A DNA stretch of 38,458 bases, taken from the NCBI RefSeq assembly GCF_004348665.1, contig NZ_SMKM01000027.1:1-38458 (forward strand). Direction: 5' to 3'. Shown here in pieces: positions 1-8,167 of the stretch (position 1 is its first letter; each line of letters starts with the position of its first letter). Made by a program: the position numbers and the translations under genes. The DNA comes from Actinomadura sp. GC306 (GTDB lineage Bacteria; Actinomycetota; Actinomycetes; Streptosporangiales; Streptosporangiaceae). The notes below the pieces were generated by a model that was given only the letters and a program-made list of their open reading frames with translations, was not told the origin of the DNA and ran no database searches.

Positions 1-78
1 GCGCCCGCCCGAGCGCCTGCCCGGACCGTGGGCATACCGCTACCTTGCCCCAGGGAGAACCGTGGCGAAAGGACGCAC

Positions 79-702
79 ATGTCGGTGATGTGGAAGTCGT
101 GGGGCATCCGGAAGACATGCTCGCCCGGCCGTCACGTGGTCACCACACCCCGGCTGGTGCTCCGGTCGCCGACGATGTGGGAGTTACGGCTCGTCCTCGC
201 CCTCGGCAGCGATGGCGAGGCGCAGCGCCGGCTCCACTGGGCACCGGAGGACGTCATTCCCGAGGACGAACGCGAACGCCTGGTTACGGCTCCGGTAGGG
301 CGCGGCCGTGGACGTTTCGGGCTGCCGGGCCCCGGTCTGGAGGCGGCGCTGCTGGCGATCGACCCCGCCCTCGGCCTGCCCGCCGGGGCCGTCACGCTGA
401 CCCCGGAGTCCAGGGACCGCTGCGAACTGGGCGGCTACCTGGCCCCCTCCTACCGGGGCCGCGGGCTCGGAGCGGAGTTGTTCGCCGCTGGCCTCGCACT
501 CGCTCAGCACCACCTGCACATCACGGAGGTGCGGGCCGCGGTCGAGCCCGCGAACACCGCGTGCGTTCGCGCGCTGTGGCGGGCCGGCTTCGATCCGGCC
601 GCCGGTCCGGAGAAGTACGTGCTGCCGGACGGCCACGTCCTGCCGTCCGCCTGGTTCGCCGACGTCACGCCGCAGCCGGCGTGGTGCGAGGGCACCTGGT
701 GA
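79..702 (+). CDS. GNAT-family N-acetyltransferase
   Basis: A 207-aa protein of the GNAT fold, which moves an acetyl group from acetyl-CoA to an amine; the substrate cannot be read from sequence. It opens with the usual TPRLVLRSP beta strand. The acetyl-CoA pyrophosphate loop is seen as YRGRGLGAELF, followed by a VEPANTACVRALWRAGF segment typical of RimJ/RimL-like and amino-acid acetyltransferases. I chose the ATG at 79 because GAAAGGA lies 7-14 bases upstream; a GTG at 28 would add 17 residues with no ribosome binding site in view. It converges on the next gene with a 15-bp gap. The family is clear, the specific role unknown. Confidence 0.8.
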   Translation: MSVMWKSWGIRKTCSPGRHVVTTPRLVLRSPTMWELRLVLALGSDGEAQRRLHWAPEDVIPEDERERLVTAPVGRGRGRFGLPGPGLEAALLAIDPALGLPAGAVTLTPESRDRCELGGYLAPSYRGRGLGAELFAAGLALAQHHLHITEVRAAVEPANTACVRALWRAGFDPAAGPEKYVLPDGHVLPSAWFADVTPQPAWCEGTW

Positions 703-717
703 GCGTCCCGGGCGCCG

Positions 718-1275
718 TCAGGCGACGTGGGGGATGACCAGGGAGAGGGCCGAGGTGATCTCTTCGGGGGCCGGGGCGACGTCGGGGACGACGTCGCGGA
801 GGGCCAGCCAGCCGTTGATCGCCTGGACGGTCGGCTTGGCCTCGATGAGCTGCGGGTCGTCGATCCCGTACCAGGTGGCGATCTTGGACCAGCGCCACAG
901 CCGGTGGCCGGCGGACGACATCTCCGAGGAGGGGAAGCCGGCGACGCCGCGGGAGCCGGTGATCGCGTGCCGGACCGAGTCGAGCGAGCGCCCGACCCGC
1001 TCGGCGATGTCGCGGATCGTCAGCAGCGGGTCGGCCTCGACCTGCAGGACGTGCACGCCGGGCGCGCTGGTCTCGACGTGCTCCACCATCTCCATGATCG
1101 CGGCGGCGAGGGTGGGCCCGGACCACGCGCAGGACGCGTTGCCGGGCCGTTCGGCGTGCTCGGGCTCGCTGATGATGGACACGGTGACCGCGCCGTGCGT
1201 GCGGTCGAACAGCGGGTCGAGCTCGTCCTCGTAGAGGGGACGGCTGAGGATCAGCGCGAAGTCGTAGCGCGGCAT
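718..1275 (-). CDS. Helix-turn-helix DNA-binding protein, MerR/excisionase-like
   Basis: A 185-aa protein. Residues about 84-135 read as a small winged helix-turn-helix (LTIRDIAERVGRSLDSVRHA, then a GFP turn and an RLWRWSKIATW segment), like those of MerR-type regulators and excisionases. The flanking parts, including an N-terminal YDFALILSRPL strand, are not assigned. The ATG at 1275 has a strong GGGAGGGA ribosome binding site. It points away from infA, so the 266-bp gap between them holds both promoters. No recombinase lies beside it, so a chromosomal regulator is likelier than an excisionase. Its target is unknown. Confidence 0.65.
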   Translation of the reverse strand: MPRYDFALILSRPLYEDELDPLFDRTHGAVTVSIISEPEHAERPGNASCAWSGPTLAAAIMEMVEHVETSAPGVHVLQVEADPLLTIRDIAERVGRSLDSVRHAITGSRGVAGFPSSEMSSAGHRLWRWSKIATWYGIDDPQLIEAKPTVQAINGWLALRDVVPDVAPAPEEITSALSLVIPHVA

Positions 1276-1541
1276 GCTGATCCCTCCCTCGGGCGTCTCT
1301 CCTCCTCGAAAGGTACAACGCGCGAGCGCGGTATGCTTGGCTCGGGACCGGTCTCGCGACCCGTATCATGCGTCGATTTCGCATTGTGCGACCGGTTGAC
1401 GTAGACTCCTTTGTCGGTCCGTCGGCGGCCGCCTGATTCCCTGTTCCGGACGCTTTACGCGTCGTGGCGGTGGGTTGCGGCCGATTCTCCCTCGGGAGCC
1501 GGGGCCGAGTCCAATGAGCCGACCAGTGAAGCGCGGAGGAC

Positions 1542-1763
1542 ATGCCCAAGAAAGAAGGGGCCATCGAGATCGAGGGCACCGTCATCGAGTCCCTCCCGAA
1601 CGCCATGTTCCGGGTGGAGCTCGACAACGGGCACAAGGTGCTCGCCCACATCAGCGGCAAGATGCGGATGCACTACATCCGGATCCTGCCGGACGACCGC
1701 GTCGTTGTGGAGCTGAGCCCCTACGACCTCACGCGCGGTCGGATCGTCTACCGCTACAAGTAA
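1542..1763 (+). CDS. infA: Translation initiation factor IF-1
   Basis: 73 aa, the full size of IF-1. It is a single OB-fold protein that binds the ribosomal A site of the 30S subunit during initiation. The family pattern is visible as [20 protein letters not shown], then [13 protein letters not shown] and a C-terminal [11 protein letters not shown]. The ATG at 1542 follows GGAGGA closely. It is the first gene of the run infA-rpmJ-rpsM-rpsK-rpsD-rpoA-rplQ, the usual actinobacterial order at the end of the ribosomal cluster. Confidence 0.97.
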   Translation: MPKKEGAIEIEGTVIESLPNAMFRVELDNGHKVLAHISGKMRMHYIRILPDDRVVVELSPYDLTRGRIVYRYK

Positions 1764-1789
1764 CCCATCCATCCCACTGGGGTTGCCTT

Positions 1790-1811
1790 CCCCGCGCGTG
1801 GCGGCGCGGGG
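1790..1811 (+). other. Hairpin between infA and rpmJ
   Basis: CCCCGCGC (1790-1797) pairs perfectly with GCGCGGGG (1804-1811) around a 6-base loop. There is no U-run, so it may modulate or process the transcript rather than end it. rpmJ starts 24 bases later. Confidence 0.5.
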
Positions 1812-1834
1812 GTGACCCTGATCTAGGAGACCCA

Positions 1835-1948
1835 GTGAAGGTCAAGCCGAGCGTCAAGAAGATCTGCAACAAGTGCCGCGTCATCCGCCGGCACGGCCGG
1901 GTCATGGTGATCTGCTCCGACCCGCGCCACAAGCAGCGCCAGGGCTGA
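1835..1948 (+). CDS. rpmJ: 50S ribosomal protein L36 (zinc-binding form)
   Basis: 37 aa, the standard L36 length, starting at GTG 1835 behind TAGGAGA. It carries the zinc-ribbon ligands Cys11, Cys14, Cys27 and His32, so this is the zinc-dependent (C+) form. L36 binds 23S rRNA late in 50S assembly. Many actinobacteria also have a zinc-free L36 elsewhere, induced by zinc starvation; whether one exists here cannot be seen. It lies 71 bp after infA and 202 bp before rpsM. Confidence 0.97.
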   Translation: MKVKPSVKKICNKCRVIRRHGRVMVICSDPRHKQRQG

Positions 1949-1958
1949 GTTCGGCCCG

Positions 1959-1982
1959 TACGACAACCCGTACGACAACCAA
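1959..1982 (+). repeat. 12-bp direct repeat in the rpmJ-rpsM gap
   Basis: The unit GTACGACAACC with its preceding C occurs twice back to back just after rpmJ. It is the only clear structure in this 202-bp gap. No function can be assigned. Confidence 0.5.
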
Positions 1983-2150
1983 GCGCATCGCAGCCTTCGC
2001 ACGATGGCCGTACGTTCCCTCGCGGGACGTGCGGCACCGTCGTGTGGAGGGGTCACCCTCGGACCGCAGGAGGCCGGGGCCGCCACCCGGGCAGGGTGTG
2101 TGCGGACGCGATGCGTCCATACCTCCGCGAAATGAAGGGAACTGCCCACG

Positions 2151-2531
2151 ATGGCACGCCTGCTCGGCGTCGACCTCCCGCGCGACAAGCGCGTCGAGGT
2201 CGCTCTCACCTACATCTTCGGCATCGGCCGGACGCGGGCGCTGGAGACCCTCGCGGGGACCGGGGTCAACCCGGACCTGCGGGTGCACCAGCTCGGTGAC
2301 GAGGAGCTGGTGAAGCTCCGCGACTGGATCGAGGCGAACTACAAGACCGAAGGCGACCTGCGCCGCGAGGTCCAGGCCGACATCCGTCGCAAGATCGAGA
2401 TCGGGTCCTACCAGGGGATCCGGCACCGCCGCGGGCTTCCCGTGCACGGTCAGCGCACGCAGACCAACGCGCGGACCCGCAAGGGCAAGAAGAAGACCGT
2501 GGCCGGCAAGAAGAAGGTCGGCAAGAAGTAG
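2151..2531 (+). CDS. rpsM: 30S ribosomal protein S13
   Basis: 126 aa, full length. S13 sits in the 30S head and contacts tRNA and the 50S subunit. Recognised by the start [19 protein letters not shown], the helix-two-turns-helix region ending in [19 protein letters not shown], and a Lys-rich tail ([15 protein letters not shown]). The ATG at 2151 follows GAAGGGA. The 202-bp gap upstream is unusually long for this operon and could hold an internal promoter or leader. rpsK follows after 57 bp. Confidence 0.97.
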   Translation: MARLLGVDLPRDKRVEVALTYIFGIGRTRALETLAGTGVNPDLRVHQLGDEELVKLRDWIEANYKTEGDLRREVQADIRRKIEIGSYQGIRHRRGLPVHGQRTQTNARTRKGKKKTVAGKKKVGKK

Positions 2532-2588
2532 TCCGCGCGGGCCCGCCGGGCCCGTCCGGGTCGATGACCTCAAGAGTAGAGAGAGCAC

Positions 2589-2990
2589 ATGCCTCCTAAG
2601 AGCCGTGTCGGCGCCAAGAAGGTGCGCCGCAAAGAGAAGAAGAACGTCGCTCACGGGCACGCCCACATCAAGAGCACGTTCAACAACACGATCGTTTCGA
2701 TCACCGACCCCAACGGCAACGTGATCTCCTGGGCCTCCTCGGGCCACGTCGGGTTCAAGGGCTCGCGCAAGTCCACCCCGTTCGCCGCGCAGCAGGCCGC
2801 CGAGTCCGCCGCCCGGCGGGCGATGGAGCACGGGATGCGCAAGGTCGACGTCTTCGTGAAGGGCCCGGGCTCGGGCCGCGAGACCGCCATCCGCTCGCTG
2901 CAGGCGACCGGCCTCGAGGTGGGCTCCATCCAGGACGTCACGCCCGTTCCGCACAACGGCTGCCGCCCGCCCAAGCGTCGTCGGGTCTGA
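2589..2990 (+). CDS. rpsK: 30S ribosomal protein S11
   Basis: 133 aa, full length. S11 lines the platform of the 30S subunit near the E site. Family signatures are visible: [19 protein letters not shown], then [19 protein letters not shown], then [17 protein letters not shown] and the C-terminal [13 protein letters not shown]. The ATG at 2589 is 18 bp upstream of the point where rpsD begins after this gene ends; the genes are co-directional and almost certainly share a transcript. Confidence 0.97.
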   Translation: MPPKSRVGAKKVRRKEKKNVAHGHAHIKSTFNNTIVSITDPNGNVISWASSGHVGFKGSRKSTPFAAQQAAESAARRAMEHGMRKVDVFVKGPGSGRETAIRSLQATGLEVGSIQDVTPVPHNGCRPPKRRRV

Positions 2991-3008
2991 GGCAGGGGAG
3001 ATCTAACA

Positions 3009-3635
3009 ATGGCTCGTTACACCGGTGCGGACTGCAAGCTCTGCCGCCGCGAGAAGATGAAGCTGTTCCTCAAGGGCAGCAAGTGCGAGGGCCCGAAGTG
3101 CCCGATCGAGATCCGTCCCTACCCTCCGGGTGAGCACGGCCGCGGTCGGCCCAAGGAGACCGAGTACCTGCTGCAGCTTCGCGAGAAGCAGAAGGCGCGG
3201 CGCATCTACGGCGTGCTGGAGAAGCAGTTCCACAACTACTACGTCGAGGCCAACCGCCAGCAGGGCAAGACGGGTGACAACCTGCTCACGCTGCTGGAGC
3301 GCCGGCTCGACAACGTCGTCTACCGGGGCGGCTTCGCCAAGTCCCGCGACATGGCCCGCCAGCTCATCCGGCACGGCCACATCCGGGTCAACGGCAAGAA
3401 GGTCAACATCCCGTCGGCCCTCGTCAGCGAGAACGACATCGTCGACGTGAAGCCGAAGTCGCTGGAGAGCACGCCGTTCCAGGTCGCCAAGGCCGAGGTC
3501 GGCGAGCGTCCCGTCCCGGCGTGGCTCGGGGTGGACGGCGAGAAGATGCGCATCTTCGTGCACTCGATGCCGGTCCGGCAGCAGATCGACGCTCCCGTCC
3601 AGGAGCAGCTGATCGTCGAGCTCTACTCCAAGTAG
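3009..3635 (+). CDS. rpsD: 30S ribosomal protein S4 (zinc-binding form)
   Basis: 208 aa, full length. S4 is a primary 16S rRNA binder that nucleates 30S assembly, and in several bacteria it represses its own operon. The N-terminal knuckle Cys9, Cys12, Cys26, Cys31 is intact, so this is the zinc-binding form. The S4 RNA-binding domain lies at about residues 98-160 (RRLDNVVYRGGFAKSRDMAR, then HGHIRVNGKKVNIPS). It is followed by a very strong hairpin before rpoA, so its dosage relative to RpoA may be tuned after transcription. Confidence 0.97.
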   Translation: MARYTGADCKLCRREKMKLFLKGSKCEGPKCPIEIRPYPPGEHGRGRPKETEYLLQLREKQKARRIYGVLEKQFHNYYVEANRQQGKTGDNLLTLLERRLDNVVYRGGFAKSRDMARQLIRHGHIRVNGKKVNIPSALVSENDIVDVKPKSLESTPFQVAKAEVGERPVPAWLGVDGEKMRIFVHSMPVRQQIDAPVQEQLIVELYSK

Positions 3636-3644
3636 GGGCTCACA

Positions 3645-3686
3645 CCCGCCGGGATTCCACGGCGCGTTCCGTGGATTCCCGGCGGG
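3645..3686 (+). terminator. Strong hairpin between rpsD and rpoA
   Basis: CCCGCCGGGATTCCACGG (3645-3662) pairs with CCGTGGATTCCCGGCGGG (3669-3686), 17 of 18 positions, around a 6-base loop. No U-run follows. It could be a partial terminator, an RNase processing site, a 3' stabiliser of the S13-S11-S4 message, or a target for S4. rpoA lies 61 bases downstream with its own good ribosome binding site. Confidence 0.6.
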
Positions 3687-3747
3687 CCGGGGAACACTCA
3701 CAGACGCGGTAGTCAAATAGCGGGCACCGCGGAAAGAAGGCACCACC

Positions 3748-4761
3748 ATGCTCATCGCTCAGCGTCCGACTCTCACCGAAGAGCAGGTCGACGAGTACCG
3801 GTCGCGGTTCACCATCGAGCCGCTGGAGCCGGGCTTCGGCTACACGATCGGCAACTCGCTGCGTCGTACCCTGCTCTCCTCGATCCCCGGTGCGGCCGTC
3901 ACCAGCATCCGCATCGAGGGCGTCCTGCACGAGTTCTCCACCGTGCCCGGGGTCAAGGAGGACGTCACCGACATCATCCTGAACCTCAAGGAGCTCGTCG
4001 TCTCGTCCGAGCACGACGAGCCCGTGGTCATGTACCTGCGCAAGCAGGGCCCCGGCGAGGTCACCGCGGCCGACATCGCGCCGCCGGCGGGCGTGGAGGT
4101 CCACAACCCGGACCTGCACATCGCCACGCTGAACAACAAGGCCAAGCTGGAGATGGAGCTGACGGTCGAGCGCGGCCGCGGCTACGTCTCGGCCGCGCAG
4201 AACAAGCAGCCGGGCCAGGAGATCGGCCGGATCCCGATCGACTCCATCTACTCGCCCGTGCTGAAGGTCACCTACAAGGTCGAGGCGACCCGCGTCGAGC
4301 AGCGCACCGACTTCGACCGCCTCATCCTGGACGTCGAGACCAAGCAGGCGATGCTGCCGCGCGACGCGGTGGCCTCCGCCGGCAAGACGCTCGTCGAGCT
4401 GTTCGGCCTGGCCCGGGAGCTCAACGTCGAGGCCGAGGGCATCGACATGGGCCCGTCCCCGACGGACGCCGCGCTCGCCGCGGACCTGGCCCTGCCGATC
4501 GAGGAGTTGAACCTCACGGTCCGCTCCTACAACTGCCTCAAGCGCGAGGGCATCCACTCGGTGGGCGAGCTCGTCGCCCGCTCCGAGCAGGACCTGCTGG
4601 ACATCCGCAACTTCGGTGCGAAGTCCATAGAAGAGGTCAAGCAGAAGCTCAACGACATGGGCCTGTCGCTCAAGGACTCCCCGCCCGGGTTCGACCCGAG
4701 CGCGGCGGCGGACGCCTACGGCGACGACGACCAGAGCTACGCCGAGACCGAGCAGTACTGA
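3748..4761 (+). CDS. rpoA: DNA-directed RNA polymerase alpha subunit
   Basis: 337 aa. The N-terminal domain (to about residue 230) dimerises and nucleates core assembly; its motifs [20 protein letters not shown] and [13 protein letters not shown] are clear. The C-terminal domain (about 250-315) has the two-HhH fold that contacts UP elements and activators: [20 protein letters not shown] and [15 protein letters not shown] short acidic tail ending in AETEQY follows. The ATG at 3748 is preceded by GAAAGAAGG. Hairpins flank the gene on both sides. Confidence 0.98.
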   Translation: MLIAQRPTLTEEQVDEYRSRFTIEPLEPGFGYTIGNSLRRTLLSSIPGAAVTSIRIEGVLHEFSTVPGVKEDVTDIILNLKELVVSSEHDEPVVMYLRKQGPGEVTAADIAPPAGVEVHNPDLHIATLNNKAKLEMELTVERGRGYVSAAQNKQPGQEIGRIPIDSIYSPVLKVTYKVEATRVEQRTDFDRLILDVETKQAMLPRDAVASAGKTLVELFGLARELNVEAEGIDMGPSPTDAALAADLALPIEELNLTVRSYNCLKREGIHSVGELVARSEQDLLDIRNFGAKSIEEVKQKLNDMGLSLKDSPPGFDPSAAADAYGDDDQSYAETEQY

Positions 4762-4775
4762 CGAACCCGTCACCG

Positions 4776-4802
4776 GCGGCCGGGGGGACCTCCCCCGGCC
4801 GC
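4776..4802 (+). terminator. Hairpin between rpoA and rplQ
   Basis: GCGGCCGGGGG (4776-4786) pairs perfectly with CCCCCGGCCGC (4792-4802) around the loop GACCT. There is no U-run. It is placed like the rpsD-rpoA hairpin, so it may be a partial terminator or processing element that sets RpoA output. Confidence 0.55.
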
Positions 4803-4855
4803 TCGGACCCAGCTGACGCCGGTACCTGGTACGGCCGGCGCAGGAAGGAAGCACC

Positions 4856-5386
4856 ATGCCCAAGCCCACGAAGGGCACCCGCTTCGGCGGCAGCCCCGCC
4901 CACCAGCGGCTGATCCTGGCCAACCTGGCGACGTCGCTGTTCGAGCACGGCCGCATCACGACCACCGAGGCCAAGGCCCGCCGGGTGCGTCCGCTGGCGG
5001 AGAAGCTGATCACCAAGGCGAAGAAGGGCGACCTGCACAACCGGCGCCTGGTGGCGCGGACGATCCGCGACAAGGGCGTCGTCCACCAGCTCTTCACCGA
5101 GATCGCGCCGAGCTTCGACGGCCGTCCGGGCGGCTACACCCGGATCACCAAGATCGGTCCGCGCAAGGGCGACAACGCTCCCATGGCCGTGATCGAGCTG
5201 GTGGCGGAGCCGATGCCGGCCGCCAAGGTCGCGCCGAAGGTCGAGGAGAAGGACCTGCCCGCCGAGGGCGAGGTCACCCTGAGCAAGGCCGAGGCCGGCG
5301 ACGAGCCGGCCGCGGACGCCAAGGCGGACGACGCCAAGGCCGACGCCAAGGCCGAGGGTGACGCCGCCGAGGGCGACAAGGAGTAG
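4856..5386 (+). CDS. rplQ: 50S ribosomal protein L17 with long acidic/Ala-rich tail
   Basis: 176 aa. The conserved L17 core is in the first 120 or so residues ([39 protein letters not shown] and a [15 protein letters not shown] segment). L17 sits by the peptide exit tunnel of the 50S subunit. The remaining 55 or so residues are an extension rich in Ala, Asp, Glu and Lys with repeated [16 protein letters not shown] units. Such tails are common in actinobacterial L17 and are probably disordered. The ATG at 4856 follows GGAAGGAA. This is the last gene before a U-tailed terminator. Confidence 0.97.
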   Translation: MPKPTKGTRFGGSPAHQRLILANLATSLFEHGRITTTEAKARRVRPLAEKLITKAKKGDLHNRRLVARTIRDKGVVHQLFTEIAPSFDGRPGGYTRITKIGPRKGDNAPMAVIELVAEPMPAAKVAPKVEEKDLPAEGEVTLSKAEAGDEPAADAKADDAKADAKAEGDAAEGDKE

Positions 5387-5406
5387 TTCACCGCTTGACC
5401 TGGCCG

Positions 5407-5436
5407 AGCGTTTGCTCGACAAGCGTTTGCTCGACA
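5407..5436 (+). repeat. Perfect 15-bp tandem duplication after rplQ
   Basis: AGCGTTTGCTCGACA occurs twice with no spacer, 20 bases after the rplQ stop and just ahead of the terminator. It looks like a recent slippage or duplication event. Confidence 0.8.
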
Positions 5437-5445
5437 TTCGTCAGG

Positions 5446-5484
5446 GCCCGCCGTTCCGCTCGGGACGGCGGGCTTTGATCTTTG
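5446..5484 (+). terminator. Intrinsic terminator of the alpha operon
   Basis: GCCCGCCGTTCC (5446-5457) pairs with GGGACGGCGGGC (5462-5473), 12 bp with one G-U pair and a 4-base loop, followed by the T-rich tract TTTGATCTTT. It should end the infA-to-rplQ transcript about 60 bp after rplQ, leaving truA to read-through or its own promoter. Confidence 0.8.
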
Positions 5485-5577
5485 CCAGACTTGATCGCAT
5501 GGTCAGGTCAGTGGCGCGGCGACGTGCATGCACAAGGAGACGGGACGGCGACGTTGCAGAGGGACGAACCGGCTGAC

Positions 5578-6480
5578 ATGACCGCACTGGTACGACTCCG
5601 GCTCGACATCGCCTACGACGGGTCGGATTTCGCGGGCTGGGCGAGGCAACCGAACCAGCGCACCGTCCAGGGCGTCATCGAGGACGCGCTGGCCCGCATG
5701 CTGCGTCTCGACCCGCCCCCCATGCTCACCGTCGCCGGCCGCACGGACGCCGGCGTCCACGCCCGGGGCCAGGTCGCCCACGTGGTGGTTCCGGTCGCCG
5801 CCTATTCGGCGATCAACGGCACGATGCCGCGCCGCCTGGCCGGTCTCCTGCCCCCGGACGTGCGGGTCTGGCGGGTGTCGATCGCGCCGGAGGGCTTCGA
5901 CGCCCGCTTCTCGGCGCTGTCGCGCCGCTACGTGTACCGGGTGTGCGACAACCCGTTCGGGGTGGAGCCGCTGCGCCGCCACGACGTGCTGTGGCACCCG
6001 CGGCCCCTGGACCTGCCGCGGATGAACGATGCCGCGCGGCGCCTCGTCGGGGAGAACGACTTCGCCGCGTACTGCCGCAGGCGGGAGGGCGCGACGACCA
6101 TCCGCGAGCTGCTGCGCTACGAGTGGGCCCGCGACGACCGCGATCAGCACCTCGCCCTCGCGACCGTGGAGGCGGACGCGTTCTGCCACTCGATGGTCCG
6201 CGCGCTCGTCGGGGCGCTGCTGATGGTCGGGGACGGGCGGCGCGACGTGGAGTGGCCCCAGCAGGTGCTCGCGGCGCGCGTCCGCGACTCCGCGGTGAAC
6301 GTGGCGCCGGCGCACGGGCTGTCGCTGGAGGAGATCCGCTACCCCGGTGCCGAGGGCCTGGCGCGGCGCGCCCAGGAGACGCGCCGCGTCCGGACGCTCA
6401 ACGCGACCGCCGCGGCGGAACCGGCCCCGGCCGGTCCGCCGCAGGAGGCGTCGCCGACCGGGGACCGCGGAGCGCGGTGA
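5578..6480 (+). CDS. truA: tRNA pseudouridine(38-40) synthase TruA
   Basis: 300 aa from ATG 5578. TruA isomerises uridines 38-40 in the anticodon stem of many tRNAs. The catalytic Asp is Asp57 in the [16 protein letters not shown] motif; the start [21 protein letters not shown] and the later [12 protein letters not shown] and [17 protein letters not shown] segments also fit. The last 40 or so residues (Ala/Pro-rich, ending DRGAR) exceed the family core. The same frame is open back to 5482 with GTG (5524) and TTG (5554) options; I kept 5578 because the conserved strand begins there, though its ribosome binding site (AGAGGGA) is 13 bases away. It sits just after the rplQ terminator, as in many actinobacteria. 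Confidence 0.93.
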   Translation: MTALVRLRLDIAYDGSDFAGWARQPNQRTVQGVIEDALARMLRLDPPPMLTVAGRTDAGVHARGQVAHVVVPVAAYSAINGTMPRRLAGLLPPDVRVWRVSIAPEGFDARFSALSRRYVYRVCDNPFGVEPLRRHDVLWHPRPLDLPRMNDAARRLVGENDFAAYCRRREGATTIRELLRYEWARDDRDQHLALATVEADAFCHSMVRALVGALLMVGDGRRDVEWPQQVLAARVRDSAVNVAPAHGLSLEEIRYPGAEGLARRAQETRRVRTLNATAAAEPAPAGPPQEASPTGDRGAR

Positions 6481-6508
6481 GCCCGCGGCGCCGCGGTCAG
6501 CCGCGGGC
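6481..6508. terminator. Inverted repeat between convergent truA and the membrane-protein gene
   Basis: GCCCGCGGC (6481-6489) pairs perfectly with GCCGCGGGC (6500-6508), starting right after the truA stop and overlapping the stop of the opposing gene. It may serve as a bidirectional terminator. There is no U-run. Confidence 0.45.
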
Positions 6509-8143
6509 GCGTTCCACGATCGGCCGCAGGTCGTAGTCCAGGAACCGCTGGGCCGCCTGCTTGATCACCGGGTCGCCGGGCTGGGCCTGCCGGCCGTCCG
6601 CCCACTGGACGTAGGCGTAGGCGACGTACCGGCCGCGGACCGTCGCGGCGGCGTACCCGCCCGCCCGGTCGAGGTTCGGGGTGTTCTTGCCGCCCATGCC
6701 GCGGAACCACTCGTAGCGGGCGGGGTCGCCGGCCCGGCTCACCCGGAGCGCGGCGTCCTTCGTCGGCATCACCGCGATCCCGGACGTGACCGCGAGCGAG
6801 GTCGACCGGTCGATGAACGTCGCCCGGACGATCTTGCGGCACTTCTCCCGCTGGAGGGCCTGCAGCATGGCGCCCCGGGCCGCGTACGACGGGTCGCGGT
6901 TGAGGGACCAGCGGTCGCGGGTGTAGGTCCGCCCGCCGAGCTTGATGGTCTCGGTGGGGAACACGTCGAGGAACGCCAGGGGAGCACGGTCGGTCCGCTC
7001 GTTGTCGATCCGCGACGGCGGCTCCGTGGAGCCGGGGGTGGGGGACGGCGTCTCCGGCGCCGCCGGCGAGGCGGACGCCGTGGCCGGGGCCTGGACGGGC
7101 TTGGCCTCGGCGTCCTGACCGCCGTCCGACCCGGTGCCGCCGACGGCGAACAGCGCGACGCCCGCCGCCACGATGATCGCCGCCCCGCCGCCGATGAGCA
7201 GCGGCCTGCGCCGGTTGGGCCCGCCGCGCCCGGACGCGCTCTTCGGCGGCTGTCCGGGCGGGGCCGGGGTGTCCAGGGGGACGCCGCCCTCGACGTGGTA
7301 GGCGGGCGCGACCACGGCGGGCTGCGGAGCGGTGACCGCCGCGTCGTCGCCGGCCGGACCGCCGACCGGCGCCGTGTCGGCCTTTGTGCCGGTGGCTCCC
7401 GTGCCGGTGGCTCCCGTGCCGGTGGACGCGGCGTCTGCGGATGCGGTGCCGGCGGCGACCGCGGCGTGCGGGAACGGTCCGCTGCCGGTGGGCGGGGTGA
7501 CGCCGACCGGCAGGATGGCGTCCGGTTCGAGGACCTCGCCCGCGGCGGCCTTGGCCGCGTCCTCCGCCGCCCGCGCCTTCTCGAAGGCGGTCGCCTGCTC
7601 GTCGAGCGCGGGCTTGCCGGGCTCGTCCGCGACGGCGGGGATGTCCACGGCGGTGTCGGCGGGCTCGGGCGCATCCGAAGCCGGGGTCGGCGCGACGTCC
7701 TTCGCGGGCTCCTCGTCCTGGGGCGGGACGCGGGAGAAGCCCTCCGGGTCGGTGTCGCCGGCCGTCAGGGCGCGCTTGATGATCGGGTCGGCGGGGACCG
7801 CGCCGCGGGAGTCGATCTGCGGCACACCGACGCCGGCGACGAGCGTCCCCAGGGGGAGGCCGCCGGCCTCGGCGTCATCGCCGCCCTCCGGGGCGGAGGC
7901 GGCCTCGTCGGGCGGGGCCGTCTCGCTGGACTCGGCGGCCCACCAGGGGGCTTCGAGGCCGTAAGGGGGCAGCCGAAGGGAGCCGGGCGCCGCGGACTCC
8001 GCGTCCGCGCCGGGCTCGGTGCCCGCCGCCGGCGGTTCGGCCGGGGGAGACGCGCCGCCGAAGCTGGGCGGCACCGAGTCGGCGGGGACGGCGGACGTCC
8101 CCGCATCCTCGGCGGACTCCCGGGTGTCTCTAGAACCAGACAT
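6497..8143 (-). CDS. Single-pass membrane protein, long Pro/Ala-rich cytoplasmic region, paralogue of the next gene
   Basis: 548 aa. Residues 1-310 are low-complexity and rich in Ala, Pro, Glu and Gly, with no signal peptide. One membrane helix follows RRR at about 314-335 (PLLIGGGAAIIVAAGVALFAV), which predicts the N-terminus inside. A Thr/Pro-rich linker leads to an extracellular domain at about 385-548. That domain shares a pattern with the 318-aa protein encoded just upstream: an L-x2-VF start, a C-x3-VRAT motif, and VRGRYVAYAYVQWADGR against ARGHYLLMTWVQRPDGK. The two genes are 24 bp apart and co-directional. No ribosome binding site is obvious, so translation may be coupled. I do not recognise the family or function. 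Confidence 0.75.
   Translation of the reverse strand: MSGSRDTRESAEDAGTSAVPADSVPPSFGGASPPAEPPAAGTEPGADAESAAPGSLRLPPYGLEAPWWAAESSETAPPDEAASAPEGGDDAEAGGLPLGTLVAGVGVPQIDSRGAVPADPIIKRALTAGDTDPEGFSRVPPQDEEPAKDVAPTPASDAPEPADTAVDIPAVADEPGKPALDEQATAFEKARAAEDAAKAAAGEVLEPDAILPVGVTPPTGSGPFPHAAVAAGTASADAASTGTGATGTGATGTKADTAPVGGPAGDDAAVTAPQPAVVAPAYHVEGGVPLDTPAPPGQPPKSASGRGGPNRRRPLLIGGGAAIIVAAGVALFAVGGTGSDGGQDAEAKPVQAPATASASPAAPETPSPTPGSTEPPSRIDNERTDRAPLAFLDVFPTETIKLGGRTYTRDRWSLNRDPSYAARGAMLQALQREKCRKIVRATFIDRSTSLAVTSGIAVMPTKDAALRVSRAGDPARYEWFRGMGGKNTPNLDRAGGYAAATVRGRYVAYAYVQWADGRQAQPGDPVIKQAAQRFLDYDLRPIVERARG
7386..7425 (-). repeat. 15-bp tandem repeat inside the membrane-protein gene
   Basis: On the plus strand GTGCCGGTGGCTCCC occurs twice in a row, followed by a 10-base partial copy. 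It encodes the Thr-Gly-Thr-Gly-Ala repeat in the cytoplasmic region and keeps the frame, so copy number could vary between strains without breaking the protein. Confidence 0.8.
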
Positions 8144-8167
8144 AGGCAGTGAGGGTATTCATAACGG

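Noticed and set aside
718..1275. Excisionase of a mobile element
   Set aside because: The helix-turn-helix is excisionase-like, but no recombinase or other mobile gene is near; a chromosomal regulator is simpler.
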